A DNA stretch of 64,000 bases from Caenorhabditis remanei (lineage: Eukaryota; Nematoda; Chromadorea; Rhabditida; Rhabditidae), in NCBI RefSeq assembly GCF_010183535.1, contig NC_071329.1:124001-188000 (forward strand), written 5' to 3'. The notes under the pieces were generated by a model. The model did not search any database, had not been told where the DNA came from, and saw only the letters and a program-made list of their open reading frames with translations. Of the stretch, positions 1 through 11,003 are shown one piece after another. A program made the translations under genes and the position numbers. The stretch's first letter is position 1; every line of letters starts with the position of its first letter.

Positions 1-215
1 CAAGAGAGAAGAAGGGAAATGAAAGAAGTGAAAGGAGCAAAATGAAACGAAATCAGAGAAGAGGACACGAAAAGATTAAGGGACACATGTGGATGAATGT
101 GAGAATCGTTTGACTTTACATGCTAAGTACATGCCTTACTATTAGAATTACTAAACTTGTAGCTTTTTTTCCAAGACTTATATAAAAACTATAGATACTA
201 TTCTATATCTTCCAG

Positions 216-335
216 ATGTACAACCGCTTGATTGATGCCGGAAAGAAGAAGAGATCCTCAATGATCTCTCCATCCTATCAATTCGAAGATGCTCTCGGAC
301 TATCTGACGCTTTGGAGCGAGCTGGACGTCGTTAG
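216..335 (+). CDS. Terminal exon of an unidentified gene (partial)
   Basis: A CTTCCAG acceptor at 209-215 is followed by one open frame that ends in TAG at 333-335. The other two frames stop within about 20 bases. The 40 codons or so encode a basic, hydrophilic tail that begins MYNRLIDAGKKKRSS and ends ALERAGRR. Sequence 1-215 looks like the intron before it, so the rest of the gene lies left of the window. I do not recognise the family. The first codon is an in-frame ATG directly after the acceptor, so this could also be a very small standalone product, but a last exon is more likely. Confidence 0.5.
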   Translation: MYNRLIDAGKKKRSSMISPSYQFEDALGLSDALERAGRR

Positions 336-2143
336 ACCCACTCGAATAATTGTTTCTATCCAAATGCACATAGCCCCAACGAGTATTCCGAATTCTGCAA
401 TCTTCTAGCCACTAACTTTCCTTTCTCCATCTTACACACCTGTCCATTCTGTATGATCAGATCACAACAACTTCCGTCGACTTTTGACAAAAGAAACATC
501 CAAAAAATAAATTAATGCGAAATCCAATTTGTCCCATCCTGTGTGCAATGCCATCCTTCCCTTTCTTTATTTCAATCCTCCAATTCCAATTTTCCACGAG
601 AATAAAGTGTTTTGTTAGACCACTACCATTAACGTACAGAAAATAACTATTGCCTGGAAAGAAAAAGACTAAACCGGAAATTTGATACATCCACCCACAC
701 TTCCTAGTATTAATTTCAGTGAATGACAATAAACCGGAAGGTTTTTTAGTGAAGGAGGGCTGCAAAGGGATTGCATAGTAATAAGTAATTGAATGTTGTA
801 TTTTAAGGGAAACAGTGACGTGATGCGTCTGAATTTTAGATTCGATAGATTTTCAAAATAATTGCGCAGAAAATAGGCACATGTCTTCTAAGTTCATCAT
901 TAAACAATTTTTGTAAACCCCGTAAAAACTGCTGGTTGCGGTACAAGCAGTCTAGTACATTTTGGTTGGAGAATTTCCCAAAATCCTTATATCATTCTTA
1001 AAACCCAAAGGGTAAATTAGTAACGTTGTGTTTACTGGCCACACAGTGGGAGAAAGAATTAATCAATCAACCTAAAAACAAGAACAAAACAAACAAACAC
1101 ATACGTCGTGTCTATTACGGGAATTTCGTTCCAAACGGAAATTAGGTTCATGGGTAAAAAAAAATTCAGAATTTAGATGGATATGTGATCAGGGATCTGT
1201 TTGAACCAGATACCTCAAGTTGAGATATTTTTTTGTATGTTAAACTGTAAAGCGTTTTTAGTGGATGACCATGTCAAAAACGTGGGACATTCATCCAATG
1301 AGATATTCCTTCTTCCATTTTGTCTCACCGTCATTTGAAATTCTTTGCAAAGGGACAGCTCTCATTTGATATTAATAAAAATAAAAATATTTATTTTGTT
1401 TGGTTCTTCTTTTTTTCTGAATGACGTTACTTCTTGATAGAAGACATCTGGGAAACTTCCCATGAACTATAGAAATTATCGAGCAATCTGAGTTCTCATC
1501 TAGCTTTGGTCGTTCTGTTCACCTTCTTCCTTCACGGTGTATGTTATCCCAAGACAGCGTCACTTTTCTATAAATAACTTCAAAGAGAGAAGATAAACAC
1601 TTTCACAAGGAAAATTGAGGAGAAAATTCGGGTGGTCGAGTTTAAATTGGCTAGAAGGGAAATCGAAAGGAGCAGTCTCGAATAGGAAAAGAGGGAGCAA
1701 TAAAAGTTGAACGAACTTCAGGGAAAGCAAACTTTCGGAAATGATACATAGGGGTTTTTCCAGAGTTGGAAAACTTACGGGCCGGTCCGGCCGGCCCGGA
1801 TTCAAAAAATGTCCACAATATTTTCACAAATTTTTTGAAATTTTCATTAAAAAATTGTCTAAATTCTCCAAAATTCTCGTACACTTCAGTTTTTATCGAT
1901 GTTCCAAAACATAGTCGAAAATTCGACTTTTTTGCAAAAATATTCAAAATTGTTTCAAAACTTTTCAAATTTCTACAGGAGCCGGCCCGGAATTTCCCAA
2001 CCCTAGGTTTTTCTAACTTGTTTCCTCCAGTTAGTTCCCAATTGACTAGTTGCGAAATGTTAAGTTATTTAGGCAGAAACATTTTAAATTCAAAATTATT
2101 GTTTTTATTATTACTATTTAAATTATTTGTGCTCTTCAAGTAT
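336..2143. other. Intergenic stretch without a convincing gene
   Basis: Between the terminal exon and the minus-strand gene ending at 2144 I see no spliceable coding sequence. The stretch is AT-rich with homopolymer runs and holds the GGCCGG-bounded repeat at 1765-2004. Open frames here on both strands lack splice partners and look like chance. Confidence 0.6.
1765..2004. repeat. GGCCGG-bounded AT-rich element
   Basis: Imperfect inverted ends (GTTGGAAAACTTACGGGCCGG on the left, GGCCGGCCCGGAATTTCCCAAC on the right as imperfect complement) enclose an AT-rich core. The core contains the hairpin ACATAGTCGAAAATTCGACT, which recurs at about 57825-57840 inside a similar GGCCGG-flanked element. It is probably a non-autonomous element related to those listed at 23659, 30705, 31960, 51305 and 57725. 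Confidence 0.55.
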
Positions 2144-3104
2144 TCATCCTTTAAGGTCTTTTTTCTTCTCTTCCTCGTCCGCCGTCTTCATCTTTTTTTC
2201 GTCACCATCCTCCGTTTTCTTTTTCTCCGGAACCTGTAAGAACAAGAATCATAGGGGTCCGAATTTCTCGACTCACCTCGTCATCTCCCCAATCGCTTTT
2301 GCAGTCATTGAAAGTTTGATAATCTTTGTTGACCTTCTCGACCTTCAACCCAGCTGCAATCGCTTTCTCCTTGTCGGTCATTTGGAACTGCTTTGGTGTC
2401 AAACCATCCAGTTTTGCATTATTCTGTTTTTCATTCTTTTCTTCTTTCTTTTCCTCAACCAAGTCCCTGGACAACTCTGTTTTTTTCGACTCGTCCATTT
2501 TATCTTTTTTGTCTTTTTCGGACTCCTTCTTCGATTCTTTCTTTGATTCTTTCTTCGACTCTTTTTTTGATTCTTTTTTCGACTCTACCTTTTTCTGAAC
2601 GCTCTTTCCCTTCTCTTTCTCTTTTTCCGATTTTTTAATAGATTTATCTCTTTTCTTTTTCTCGCCGTCTTCTTCTTTCTTATCCTCCTCCGTTTTTCTC
2701 GACAATCCCTTAATTTTCGAATTGTCTACTGGTTTCGCATGTCTCGATGGATTGTCGATTGCACAAGTGGCCATGGCCGTAGTCGTCGCTCCACCGCCGC
2801 CCATTGTAGTTGTACCGAAGCCACTGGGAACATCTCGTTCGCGAGTTTTGGCACGCGTTATTTTCTTTCTCCCACAGAGGATGACCAGAACTGAAGAAAA
2901 TTTTAATCGTTTTAATTTTTTAATTTAATTTATCATCGTTAAAATTCGATAGTGATAACTAGCTCAAAGGCATACCTGCACACGAAAATAGAGAAATGTT
3001 GATGTGAAACCACATTGACAGATTGAATCCTGGAAATTCGGAAACAAAACTATAACACAAGTGACCAAATGAACAGACTCACCAACTTCGTCATATCGAG
3101 ACAT
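2144..3104 (-). CDS. Lysine-rich single-pass membrane protein of unknown function
   Basis: Four exons in order: 3083-3104, 2976-3029, 2277-2890 and 2144-2233. They join in frame to give 259 residues, with GT donors and TTCCAG, TTCAG and TTACAG acceptors. The start is MSRYDEVG, followed by one hydrophobic stretch at about residues 17-32 (including SLFSCAVLVILCG) and then positive residues, as in a signal anchor. Most of the rest is a highly charged tail with about five tandem KKES units, followed by acidic and lysine-rich sequence. This suggests a short N-terminus, one membrane span and a long disordered basic tail. It is divergent from the gene at 3448, so the 340 bp between them is probably a shared promoter. 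I do not recognise a family. Low-complexity composition could mislead, but consistent splice frames support a real gene. Confidence 0.72.
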
Positions 3105-3447
3105 TTTCAATGTGGAAATGATTTTCCTTTTAAAAATTAACCCGGGTTCAGAAAGATAAACTAATCCAAGGTCAGAGGGTCTGGTCAGGCTGAGGCGTGC
3201 CATGTTAGGCTGGACAGCCTTTTGAAAATTATTCAAATTATTCTTAATTATTTAATAAGATGCTTCTTTGTTAATTTGTTTTCTCTAACAACAATGCTAC
3301 TAGAACATTCCTTAGTAGTTTTTATGTTATGCACAGCCAAAAATAAAAACAATTCAGAAATTGGGGTAGTGGGACAGAAAAAACGCGCTTCAAAATCACG
3401 TCAAAAATTGCGGAGAATCGAAAATTCATTTCCACGATTTGTTCGCC
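3105..3447. promoter_or_regulatory. Divergent intergenic region, probable shared promoter
   Basis: This gap of 343 bases separates the start codons of two genes that point away from each other. No further coding exon is evident. The promoter role is inferred from geometry only; I see no specific binding motif. Confidence 0.4.
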
Positions 3448-3982
3448 ATGGCAAAAGAAGAAAAAGCGGAAGACATAGAGAAAATTCAAACAAAAATGAT
3501 GTCCGAGTACTTTAGATCAAAAGCTAGAGAACACAAAAAATTGAAAAAAGTGATGGATAAAGCCGAGAAGAATAAGAAGAGTGTAGTGGAAACGGTAAGA
3601 CGCAGAATAGCCACTGAAGTTGTGATAATACACATGGTTTCAGCGTCAACCGTTCCAGCCACTAACGTCCCCGACCGCTGATCCGTGTGATGTTCTTCAC
3701 TCAATTGAAACAAAGTTAATGGACAATCAAAATGATAGCGAATTGATTGGAATTATGGATTTCCTGATTCCAGTGGTTATTGGGGTAAGATAGGAACATG
3801 AAATTGAAATCTAAGAACATTTTCCTTTTCAGATGTTCACATCGTCTCCCCACTGGTTAGTACGTGACAAAGCAATTGATTGCCTTCGCTCAATAAATCG
3901 AAAAATGGGAAGATCTTTGATTGATAAACACTTGAATACAGTCTCGAAGAAGCAAAAAGTTGTACTTGAAAACTTATTGTGA
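3448..3982 (+). CDS. Small unrecognised protein with a coiled-coil-like start and helical C-terminus
   Basis: Three exons, 3448-3594, 3644-3784 and 3833-3982, join in frame to 145 residues. I chose the ATG at 3448 (MAKEEKAEDIEKIQ); an upstream TTG at 3439 is in frame but is not a normal start. Residues 1-50 are charged and helix-prone, the middle is proline-rich, and the C-terminal third (from about ELIGIMDFLIPVVIG through SPHWLVRDKAIDCL) looks like amphipathic helices of HEAT or ARM type. That reading is an impression, not a family assignment. The stop TGA overlaps an AATAAA polyadenylation signal at 3982-3987, so the 3' UTR is very short. The gene is divergent from the lysine-rich gene on the left. 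Confidence 0.72.
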
Positions 3983-3987
3983 ATAAA
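3982..3987 (+). terminator. AATAAA polyadenylation signal overlapping the stop codon
   Basis: AATAAA shares its first A with the TGA stop of the 145-residue gene. Cleavage would normally follow 10-20 bases downstream, which leaves almost no 3' UTR. Confidence 0.55.
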
Positions 3988-4430
3988 AGTCGATATTTCT
4001 GACTACTGTTGTTTTTTTTGTACTTTAACTTTTTTTGTTTATTTGGTCAATGTACTGTCCAGATGTCTTTCCTTCATCTTTGTGTGTTCCTAATAATCCC
4101 CCTTCTTTTTTCCCGCATACCACTTTTCCCGCGGACCCATCTACATTACTGAACGGACATCAGATTTGCGCATATCTTCCCTTTCCCTCTTCCTTCCTAA
4201 AAAGATAGGAATCAGAAATGACCTTTCGGCTCATCAAATCCCTTCTCTGATTATCTCTACCCCTCTCACTCCTCCCGCACTATTTCTCTCAATGACCTTT
4301 TATGACCGAAAAACGGGGGAAAGGGGGAGGGGACCAATCCAGTGTTACTGATTAGTACTGTTATTATTGGTTTCTTCTTTACTATATACTCATTTTATTT
4401 GGTTTCTAAGACATTGATATATTTCTTCTA
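3988..4430. promoter_or_regulatory. Pyrimidine-rich upstream region of the ZP gene
   Basis: About 440 bases without a coding exon, rich in CT runs (around 4080-4290). It is presumably the promoter of the ZP-domain gene starting at 4431. No acceptor abuts that ATG, so a cis promoter with a short untranslated leader is more likely than trans-splicing here. Confidence 0.35.
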
Positions 4431-6722
4431 ATGATACTTTTTCTACTTATTATTTGTGGAATATCACTAAATTTTTCGCAGTGTGATATTATTGGTATGA
4501 TTTTTTTAACTTTTTGAAATATGGTATTATTGTGTTATTCCGTTTCAAAGCAAATTAGTAAACGTTATTCAAAGTATTTTTCAAAAATTAATAAAAAGTG
4601 ATCAACGAAAAAATAACCTTTAGAATCAATATTCAATTAGTAACACTGTAATAATACACGTCCAAAACTCAGACCAAATAGCTCTCGTTTCAGGAGAACC
4701 ACGAATTCGATGTGCTCCTACTGGAATCACTGTTACTATAGAAACGGACAGTCCATTCAAAGGCGCTCTGTTCTTGAGAGGCTCCGCAGACAAACGGTCA
4801 TGTAAAGCGGATTTTTCAGCTCAGCCAAGTCAGAATATAAGTTTTGAGTTTGGTTTCGATGATTGCCCAAGTAGGAGGAAGAGACAGGTGCGTGAAAAAG
4901 TAGTGTACAGTACGGTCAAAAGATTGTAAACTTTGGCCGTTTTCAGTTGAAATTATCCATCTTTGAGATTGTGGCATGGTAAAACTAATTGTTCCATCAA
5001 ATATATTTTTAATAAATCGTTCAGATCAAAAATAGATCTCACAACTTTTTTGTACGGACACTCCCTAAAGATTTATGGTCATTTTAAGACGACAGCTTAA
5101 AAATCGCACTACTCTACACCAAAATTTGAGGGAGAAATTATTGTCTATTCGTAACTATCTAGAGAGTGTTCGTACAAAAAAGTTGTCAACTACAAAAATC
5201 AAGCTCTACTTTTAATCTGTATAATTCACTGAATATCTACTTAATGAAACAATAAGTATTACCATGACACACTCTCAAAGGTGAGCAATTTTAACTGAAA
5301 GCGGCCAAAGTTCACAACCGGTACTGTAAATAAAATTTAATTTGAAAACTGCCAAAATTCAGATTGTGGCTCCGCGTGGTATGACAATGTCCTCTGTGCT
5401 GGTCGTCTCATATCATGGATCCATTATTACCCATCGGGATATCGCATATCAAATCGATTGTTTCTATCGAGAAGAGAACAGTAAAGTGGAGACAATGCTT
5501 GCTGTTAACGCACCACAGCCAAGAATTCTGAGCGATGAACCGAAACTACCGACTTGTGATTATCGAGTGGAGGTGACTGGTGGGAAAGCGTCGGCTGGAG
5601 GTTTGTGATTATATAAATTTTAAATTAAAAATTATCGTTTCTATTTCCAGGTGTTGTCACATCATCACTATCCGAATCTTCGCAAGTGGCGAACGTCGGT
5701 GATTCGGTAATGCATATTTGGACATGTTCTGGAGATGCACCAAGTGATGTGTATTGTATTCAAGTGGGTTATATAGATAATACTATTTGTGATACATATG
5801 CATGCTAATAGAATTTTTTAAACTATTTTTTGTACAGTAAAACCTGTAATAGAGGCGCGCTAGCAAGCAAGAATTTGGAGCATCCTATCTCGGGTGTCTT
5901 TAAAGATATAAAAGTTTTTGAACTGAAGAAATATTTTATGAATATTAAGCTATATTTTGTCAGTTAGCAGTTTTTTAAAATATTTCCTCTGGGAACCGAG
6001 ATAAACCGCTGCAACAGGCACCTCTTGGTGCGCCTCTATTACATGTTTCACGGTAAATCCGTTCCAGCAGTAACTGCGTATAGGTAGCATGTTCAAAATG
6101 GTTCTATTTCAGGTATACAGCTGTACGGCCGAAGATGGTGGAGCGGACACCGTGAAAGTGGTTGATGAAAACGGATGTACTACAGATGGAGAACTTTTGT
6201 CTCCTATCAAATATAAAGAAGGTTCGATGAGAGCAGCTGCCAGTTCACATGCTTTCAAATTTGTGGACAATCATATTGTATATTTCAAGTGTAATATAAG
6301 GATCACTGTGAAAAATCCCGCTGGCGAGTGTCCGGTGAGTGATATAAACTCTTTTTATGCGCTGCATTGTATATTTTCAGATCAACAACTGCTCTCCTGG
6401 TGGCTCAAACGGTTCGGTATCCCGTAAAACACGTTCATCCAACATGTTCGATCACCCTTTCATTCTGTTCAACCGGAAGTCGAAAATCATCAACCAACAG
6501 CCGGAAATTTTTGCAGAATACAATATTTTAGTGACTTCTGGAGAAATACTTGTTGAAGAGGAACACGCTAAAAATCATATTCTATCCACATACAGGCCAG
6601 ATAAGGAGTTTTTATTTTCTCATAAAAAGGGTAGATACCTTCCAATAGTTAATCGCGGAAAGAAAAATTGGTCAATTGTAATTCCCTTCATAAATGTAGT
6701 TCTTACAATACTTTTGCTATAG
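4431..6722 (+). CDS. Cuticlin-like ZP-domain transmembrane protein
   Basis: Six exons: 4431-4494, 4694-4887, 5363-5600, 5651-5763, 6113-6334 and 6381-6722. All junctions keep frame and give 390 residues. A signal peptide (MILFLLIICGISLNFSQC) opens the protein, followed by a cysteine-containing region typical of nematode ZP/cuticlin proteins: an early RCAPTGITV segment, a DCFYRE-type middle (IDCFYREEN) and a late CPINNCSPGG segment. A hydrophobic C-terminus (about residues 376-390, IPFINVVLTILLL) anchors it in the membrane. Such proteins are normally secreted, cleaved before the anchor and polymerised into cuticle. There is an RRKR cluster at residues 82-85, just at an exon end, plus a weaker basic site before the tail. 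Two introns carry MITE copies (4906-5328, 5833-6055). The exact cutl family member is not assigned. Confidence 0.85.
4906..5328. mobile_element. Palindromic MITE, family 1, copy in the ZP gene intron 2
   Basis: The ends TACAGTAC and GTACTGTA are exact reverse complements, and the arms read inward through TTGGCCGTTTTCAGTTGAAA-like sequence and a GTACGGACACTCCCTA box. The whole intron insert folds into one long hairpin. Related copies are at 35214, 37651, 45528 (half) and 46626. No transposase frame is present. Confidence 0.8.
5833..6055. mobile_element. Inverted-repeat element, AAAACCTGTAATAGAGG family
   Basis: It begins TACAGTAAAACCTGTAATAG and ends with the near reverse complement (GCGCCTCTATTACATG to CGGTA). 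The core has GATATAAAAG and TATATTTTGTCAGTTA segments shared with 36737-36954, 42937-43103, 43459-44031 and the fragment at 44832. It lies in ZP gene intron 4. Confidence 0.7.
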
Positions 6723-9700
6723 TTCTGATACATGTATTGCAATTTTTGGACCCATCTTTAATTTTTTTAAATCCCCATCATCCGTTTCATCGGGTATTCC
6801 ATCAGCTTTTTTTGTATTTCTTCCTTTGGTTTTTTTCAGTCTATTTTAAACATTATTTGCTTTAATTTTACTCCATAAATTAGTTTTTTAAACAAAAAGT
6901 TAATTATTCTACTTTCCAGCATTTCATTTCAGGTCTCTAAACCTCGTCCCTATTATATTATTTGTTACTTTATCATTTTTCATTGCATTTTCTACTTTGA
7001 TCACTTCTTCTTCTTCTTATATTTCTGTTTCTTTCATTTTGTTTTTCATCGAGAATTCATAACGTTTATCATCCCGTCTCTTCTCCGTGTCGAAACTAAA
7101 AAACTGCAAAAAAAGTGTCCCAGTTTCAGGTTTGTTGCGTTTTGTCCTTTTCTTTTCTTGTGAACCGCGCCGCGTTCTGTACAGAAATACCGCGGATATC
7201 AAGAAGAAAATGGAATACTCGTTCTGTTTGGAAGAGTGAAAGCCGAAAGATGAAAACAATAGAAAGTGATAGGTAGAAAACCGGAATGTAGGGGGATGTG
7301 TACCTATGGCACGTATTTGTATTTAGAAGATCATATAGAGATTCTGCTATTTTAGGTAATGATTCATTTACCTTTTCAATTTTAGGGTATTGATAATTGT
7401 TATTTTTGTTTTTGTATGCATAAACCGTTGTTTGTAAACATAAATTGCGATTATTCAAAGTTTTCGATTTATTCTTAGGCCCACGGATACAAATGATTCT
7501 AAATTTGACTTTTTTACTACAAGCAGTACCACAAGGCACAACATCTCTTAAAACGACTACAAAAAATTGGAGTTGTACGCTTTTGACTAATGTTCATTCG
7601 TACACATAAAAAAGGGCCGAAGATTCAGATCAGAATAAAAAACTGGCCGGAAACGTACATAGAAAACGGAAATTAAACGATGCCGTCTTTGTCTGGCAGG
7701 TATAATCAGATTTTTCTGATGAGACTAGCCATGCTTCATAACACAAAACGTTCAAAATTTGAGAACACAAGTTGAGAATATAAAAATGATTGTAAAAGAT
7801 AAAACAATAAAAACTGTTGTAAAGAATTTTTTAAAACTATTTTACATTCAAATTCTATAGTTTGAAGACGATAGCAGATTTCTACTAGGGAAGGATCTCG
7901 AGTAGAAATAGAGTTACGGGTCGAGACCTATATGGCTGGGAAGGAAATCAGGTGGGATTTCCTGAACTATATTTAGATTTTGCTGAACGCACCCAGGAAT
8001 AAAGAAAATTGAGCTCAAAGTTAGATCCCCTAACCTGTTAGGTTATTTTGTTGCGTTCTTCTTCCACAGCTCGCTGTCACTTTGTCTTTTTTCCCCACGT
8101 CGAACCCCTTTTCAATTTCATTTCATTTTCACCCCAACCAACACACACATGTTCTTTTTTTCGTCGTCCTTTTCCTCCTCATACTCCCCTTCTGTTGCTC
8201 TTTTTTGCAGTGTGGTCCCCTCGATTTCTCTACGTCTCTTCTTCTCATGTAACATTTTTCTCTTTGAGAGAAACACTTTTTGAAACAACGTCCTCCTTCT
8301 ACACGAATGAAACTGGTTATTCCTTCTGTTCTTTTTTTTCTCATCTGAAGTGAAAGAAGAGAGGAGAAAGCACTTTTTTATGGGCGGAGAGGAAGGGTTC
8401 CGAATGCTTTTTTATTTTCGTGAACTCGAGTGGAGATAGTATGAAAAATAGGATGGGTGGCTAGAGAAAACGGAAGGATGTCACTTCACAAAGTACACAC
8501 ACGCAACACGGACCCGAAACTTTTTGTGTCCCAGTTTCTGTGTGTGATGACGAGAAAATTGGCAACTTGGCGGCTGGTGCCGGCGGCGTCTTTGGGTCCA
8601 ACGAGCAAGAAGGAGCAATAAAATAGGCCGGAGGATAATGGGTTTTAGACGGAGTCCTTGGAGCAAGAGTTCAGGTTTTGACATTGTAAATTTTGGACAA
8701 TGTTTTTAGAACGATTATAAATACACACGAGATGTTACAGTAGTGTTCTGGAACTAATGCCAGCCTGATATTCTGAAACATGAGGAGTTTTCAGTTTTTT
8801 TTCTAAAAAATCTACAGAAAGACTGGGTTCGGAAAACATTTATTTCAATAGTTTATATTATCGGTTTACGACCATGCAAGTGGTCTCACAGCGGAAAAAT
8901 ATTTTAATACGACTTACAGTGTTTTTCATACCTGTAAAGCTCAAAATTACGGCATTTGATCTTTACGAGATCATTTCGCGGGGTTTAGAACAAATTAGTT
9001 GCACATCTAACACGCTCTGGGAAGTGTTCGCAAATCGATTGTCTCTACGTTTATTTGACCTACCGCATTTTTCATTCCCTTCTTTCTGTTAACATGCAAA
9101 GGAACACTGTTATGATTTCTACGCTTCCCTATTACATTTTTAGTTCTTTTATTTCAATTTCCAGTCAACAAATAGGATTCAGTCACTAGCCTAGAATTGT
9201 ATGAGATTATATCACTATACGAACTATCTGAAATTTGAAATTGTATTCCAGTTCTCTGTATTCATCTATTCCCAGACAGAAATTTCTCTGACCTGAAAAT
9301 CGTGGAAATATTTGTATTTTTTGAATATGGATATTGTAGATTAAGTGTAAGAGGTTCTGAATGACGTAACAGATACATCAAGAAGAAAATGAGAGTGATA
9401 GGTTAACAGATATTTTCTCGAACAACAGTATTATGGTCGCCTTTTTACAAATGTATGCAAATTGTGTCATTTCAGAACACCTGACTATTGGCATTCATTA
9501 TGTAACTTGAGAAATGAAACTTGTATCGTTCAGATTGTTTCGAAGTTTGACTGCTTTGAGTGTAATGTCTGAAAATATGAAATTCTTGAAAATTCCGTAG
9601 GTTTGAAAGAATTTGATAAAAATGGGATCTGAAATTATTTTTAACAAACTTGTCATTTGATTTTTTTTGTTTACTTAGACCACTCGAATTTTCTAGATCT

Positions 9701-10663
9701 TCCATATTGTTCAGACCACCCAAATATTTCGATCATCCAGATTTTTTTCGGTCGTCTGGGTCGTCAAAATTGGGCCATCCCCTTCCATAATATTCAGAAT
9801 TATTTCAGAGGATTCAGATTCTTTTTACGTTGTTATACCCCTAAATTACACTTGACATATTGCAACATTCTCTCTCTCCTCCATCTTTCCCAAATTCCTT
9901 GTCATCTTTCGTGTCACATATAATCCATCTCCTCAACTTTTTTCCTAAATTCCTCCTGATCTTTATGCTACTTGGCTCCTGGCTCCTGGCTCCCAGTCCC
10001 CGGCTCCCAGTCTATCATCAATTTCTCTCCCAATCCTTATCTTTGCTCAAAAATTGGAAAGAAAAAGAAACATAGCAAGCAACAAAATAGAACGGGAATA
10101 AATTGGAAATGGCGCGAGAAGAAAGAGAAAAACGTGTAGATCAAATTACTTTTCCACACTTTTCTTCTTCTGCCCAGCTTTCTTTTCTCTTCGTTTTTTT
10201 TCTAGGCTGACGTACGGCACATACACAGAAGTGTCTTCTGAAGCAGAGAGAAGAGCAAAAAGTTGAGGAAATAGGATTAGCGATAAGACCGAGCAAAGAA
10301 TGGGAAGTCAAGTGGAAAAATGGAATTTTTGCTTGGAACGGCAGCAAGATAGAAGGACACGGAACTTTTTGAAAGGACCAAAGCACGATCTGTCTAATGT
10401 AATGAGCAACCAGGTTAATGTTGAAAAACATGGGGAAATTTTGAGAGTATCGATGAAAAAGTTTTCGTTAGATTTCGCAGGTTTTAAGGAAAAGTGCAAA
10501 CTCCGATTCAGTATTTTGGTATTTTTGTGTCCCCTGCATATATTGTTCTGTTAACAATGATAATCCCCCATAATGTCAATTTTCCCAGGAAGTGTAGATC
10601 GAGCATAGAGACTCGGTTTTGTAGTTGGGCTTTTAGCAGGTATTAAGTACAACTAGATTAGAC

Positions 10664-10836
10664 ACATCCCAAATTTTTTGTTTTGTGCTCGTCTCTCGTC
10701 TCTGAGAAAAACCGTTTTCACCCCTGGTTTTGGAAGACATTCTCGGGCTTTTACAGAGTTTAACAACAGGGATGAAACTTTGAGACTGTTTTTCTCAGAG
10801 ACAAGTGACGAGCACAAAATAAAAATTTGAGATATG
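10664..10836. repeat. Short inverted-repeat element (about 50 bp arms)
   Basis: The left arm, from CATCCCAAATTTTTTGTTTT through CTCTGAGAAAAAC, is mirrored by the right arm, from GTTTTTCTCAGAGACAAGTG through AAATTTGAGATATG. The loop holds GGTTTTGG and TTTAACAACAGGG. The size and structure of a MITE; no other copy was noticed in the window. Confidence 0.6.
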
Positions 10837-10890
10837 CCTATTCAAGCTGTCCTTAATGCCTGGTCGCAATTTTGAACAATTCAAACTTAC

Positions 10891-11003
10891 GACCACCTCA
10901 TTGTTTTATAGGCCACCCTGTTTTCTAGGCCACCCATCTTTCTAGGCCACATGGTTTACTAGACCACCTGTATTTCTAGGCCACCCTGTTTTATAGACCA
11001 CCT
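10891..11003 (+). repeat. Array of seven GRCCACC boxes
   Basis: Seven boxes (GACCACC or GGCCACC, one shortened) are spaced about 16-18 bases apart and separated by TTTCTA, TTTATA or similar linkers. The same array type occurs at 13563-13677 and 17970-18090. The box resembles the complement of the GLI/TRA-1 core TGGGTGGTC. Confidence 0.6.

Noticed and set aside
7126..7539. 137-codon minus-strand open frame in the mab-3 upstream region
   Set aside because: No domain, no splice partners, AT-driven composition and a Tyr/Asn/Lys-rich character typical of chance frames.
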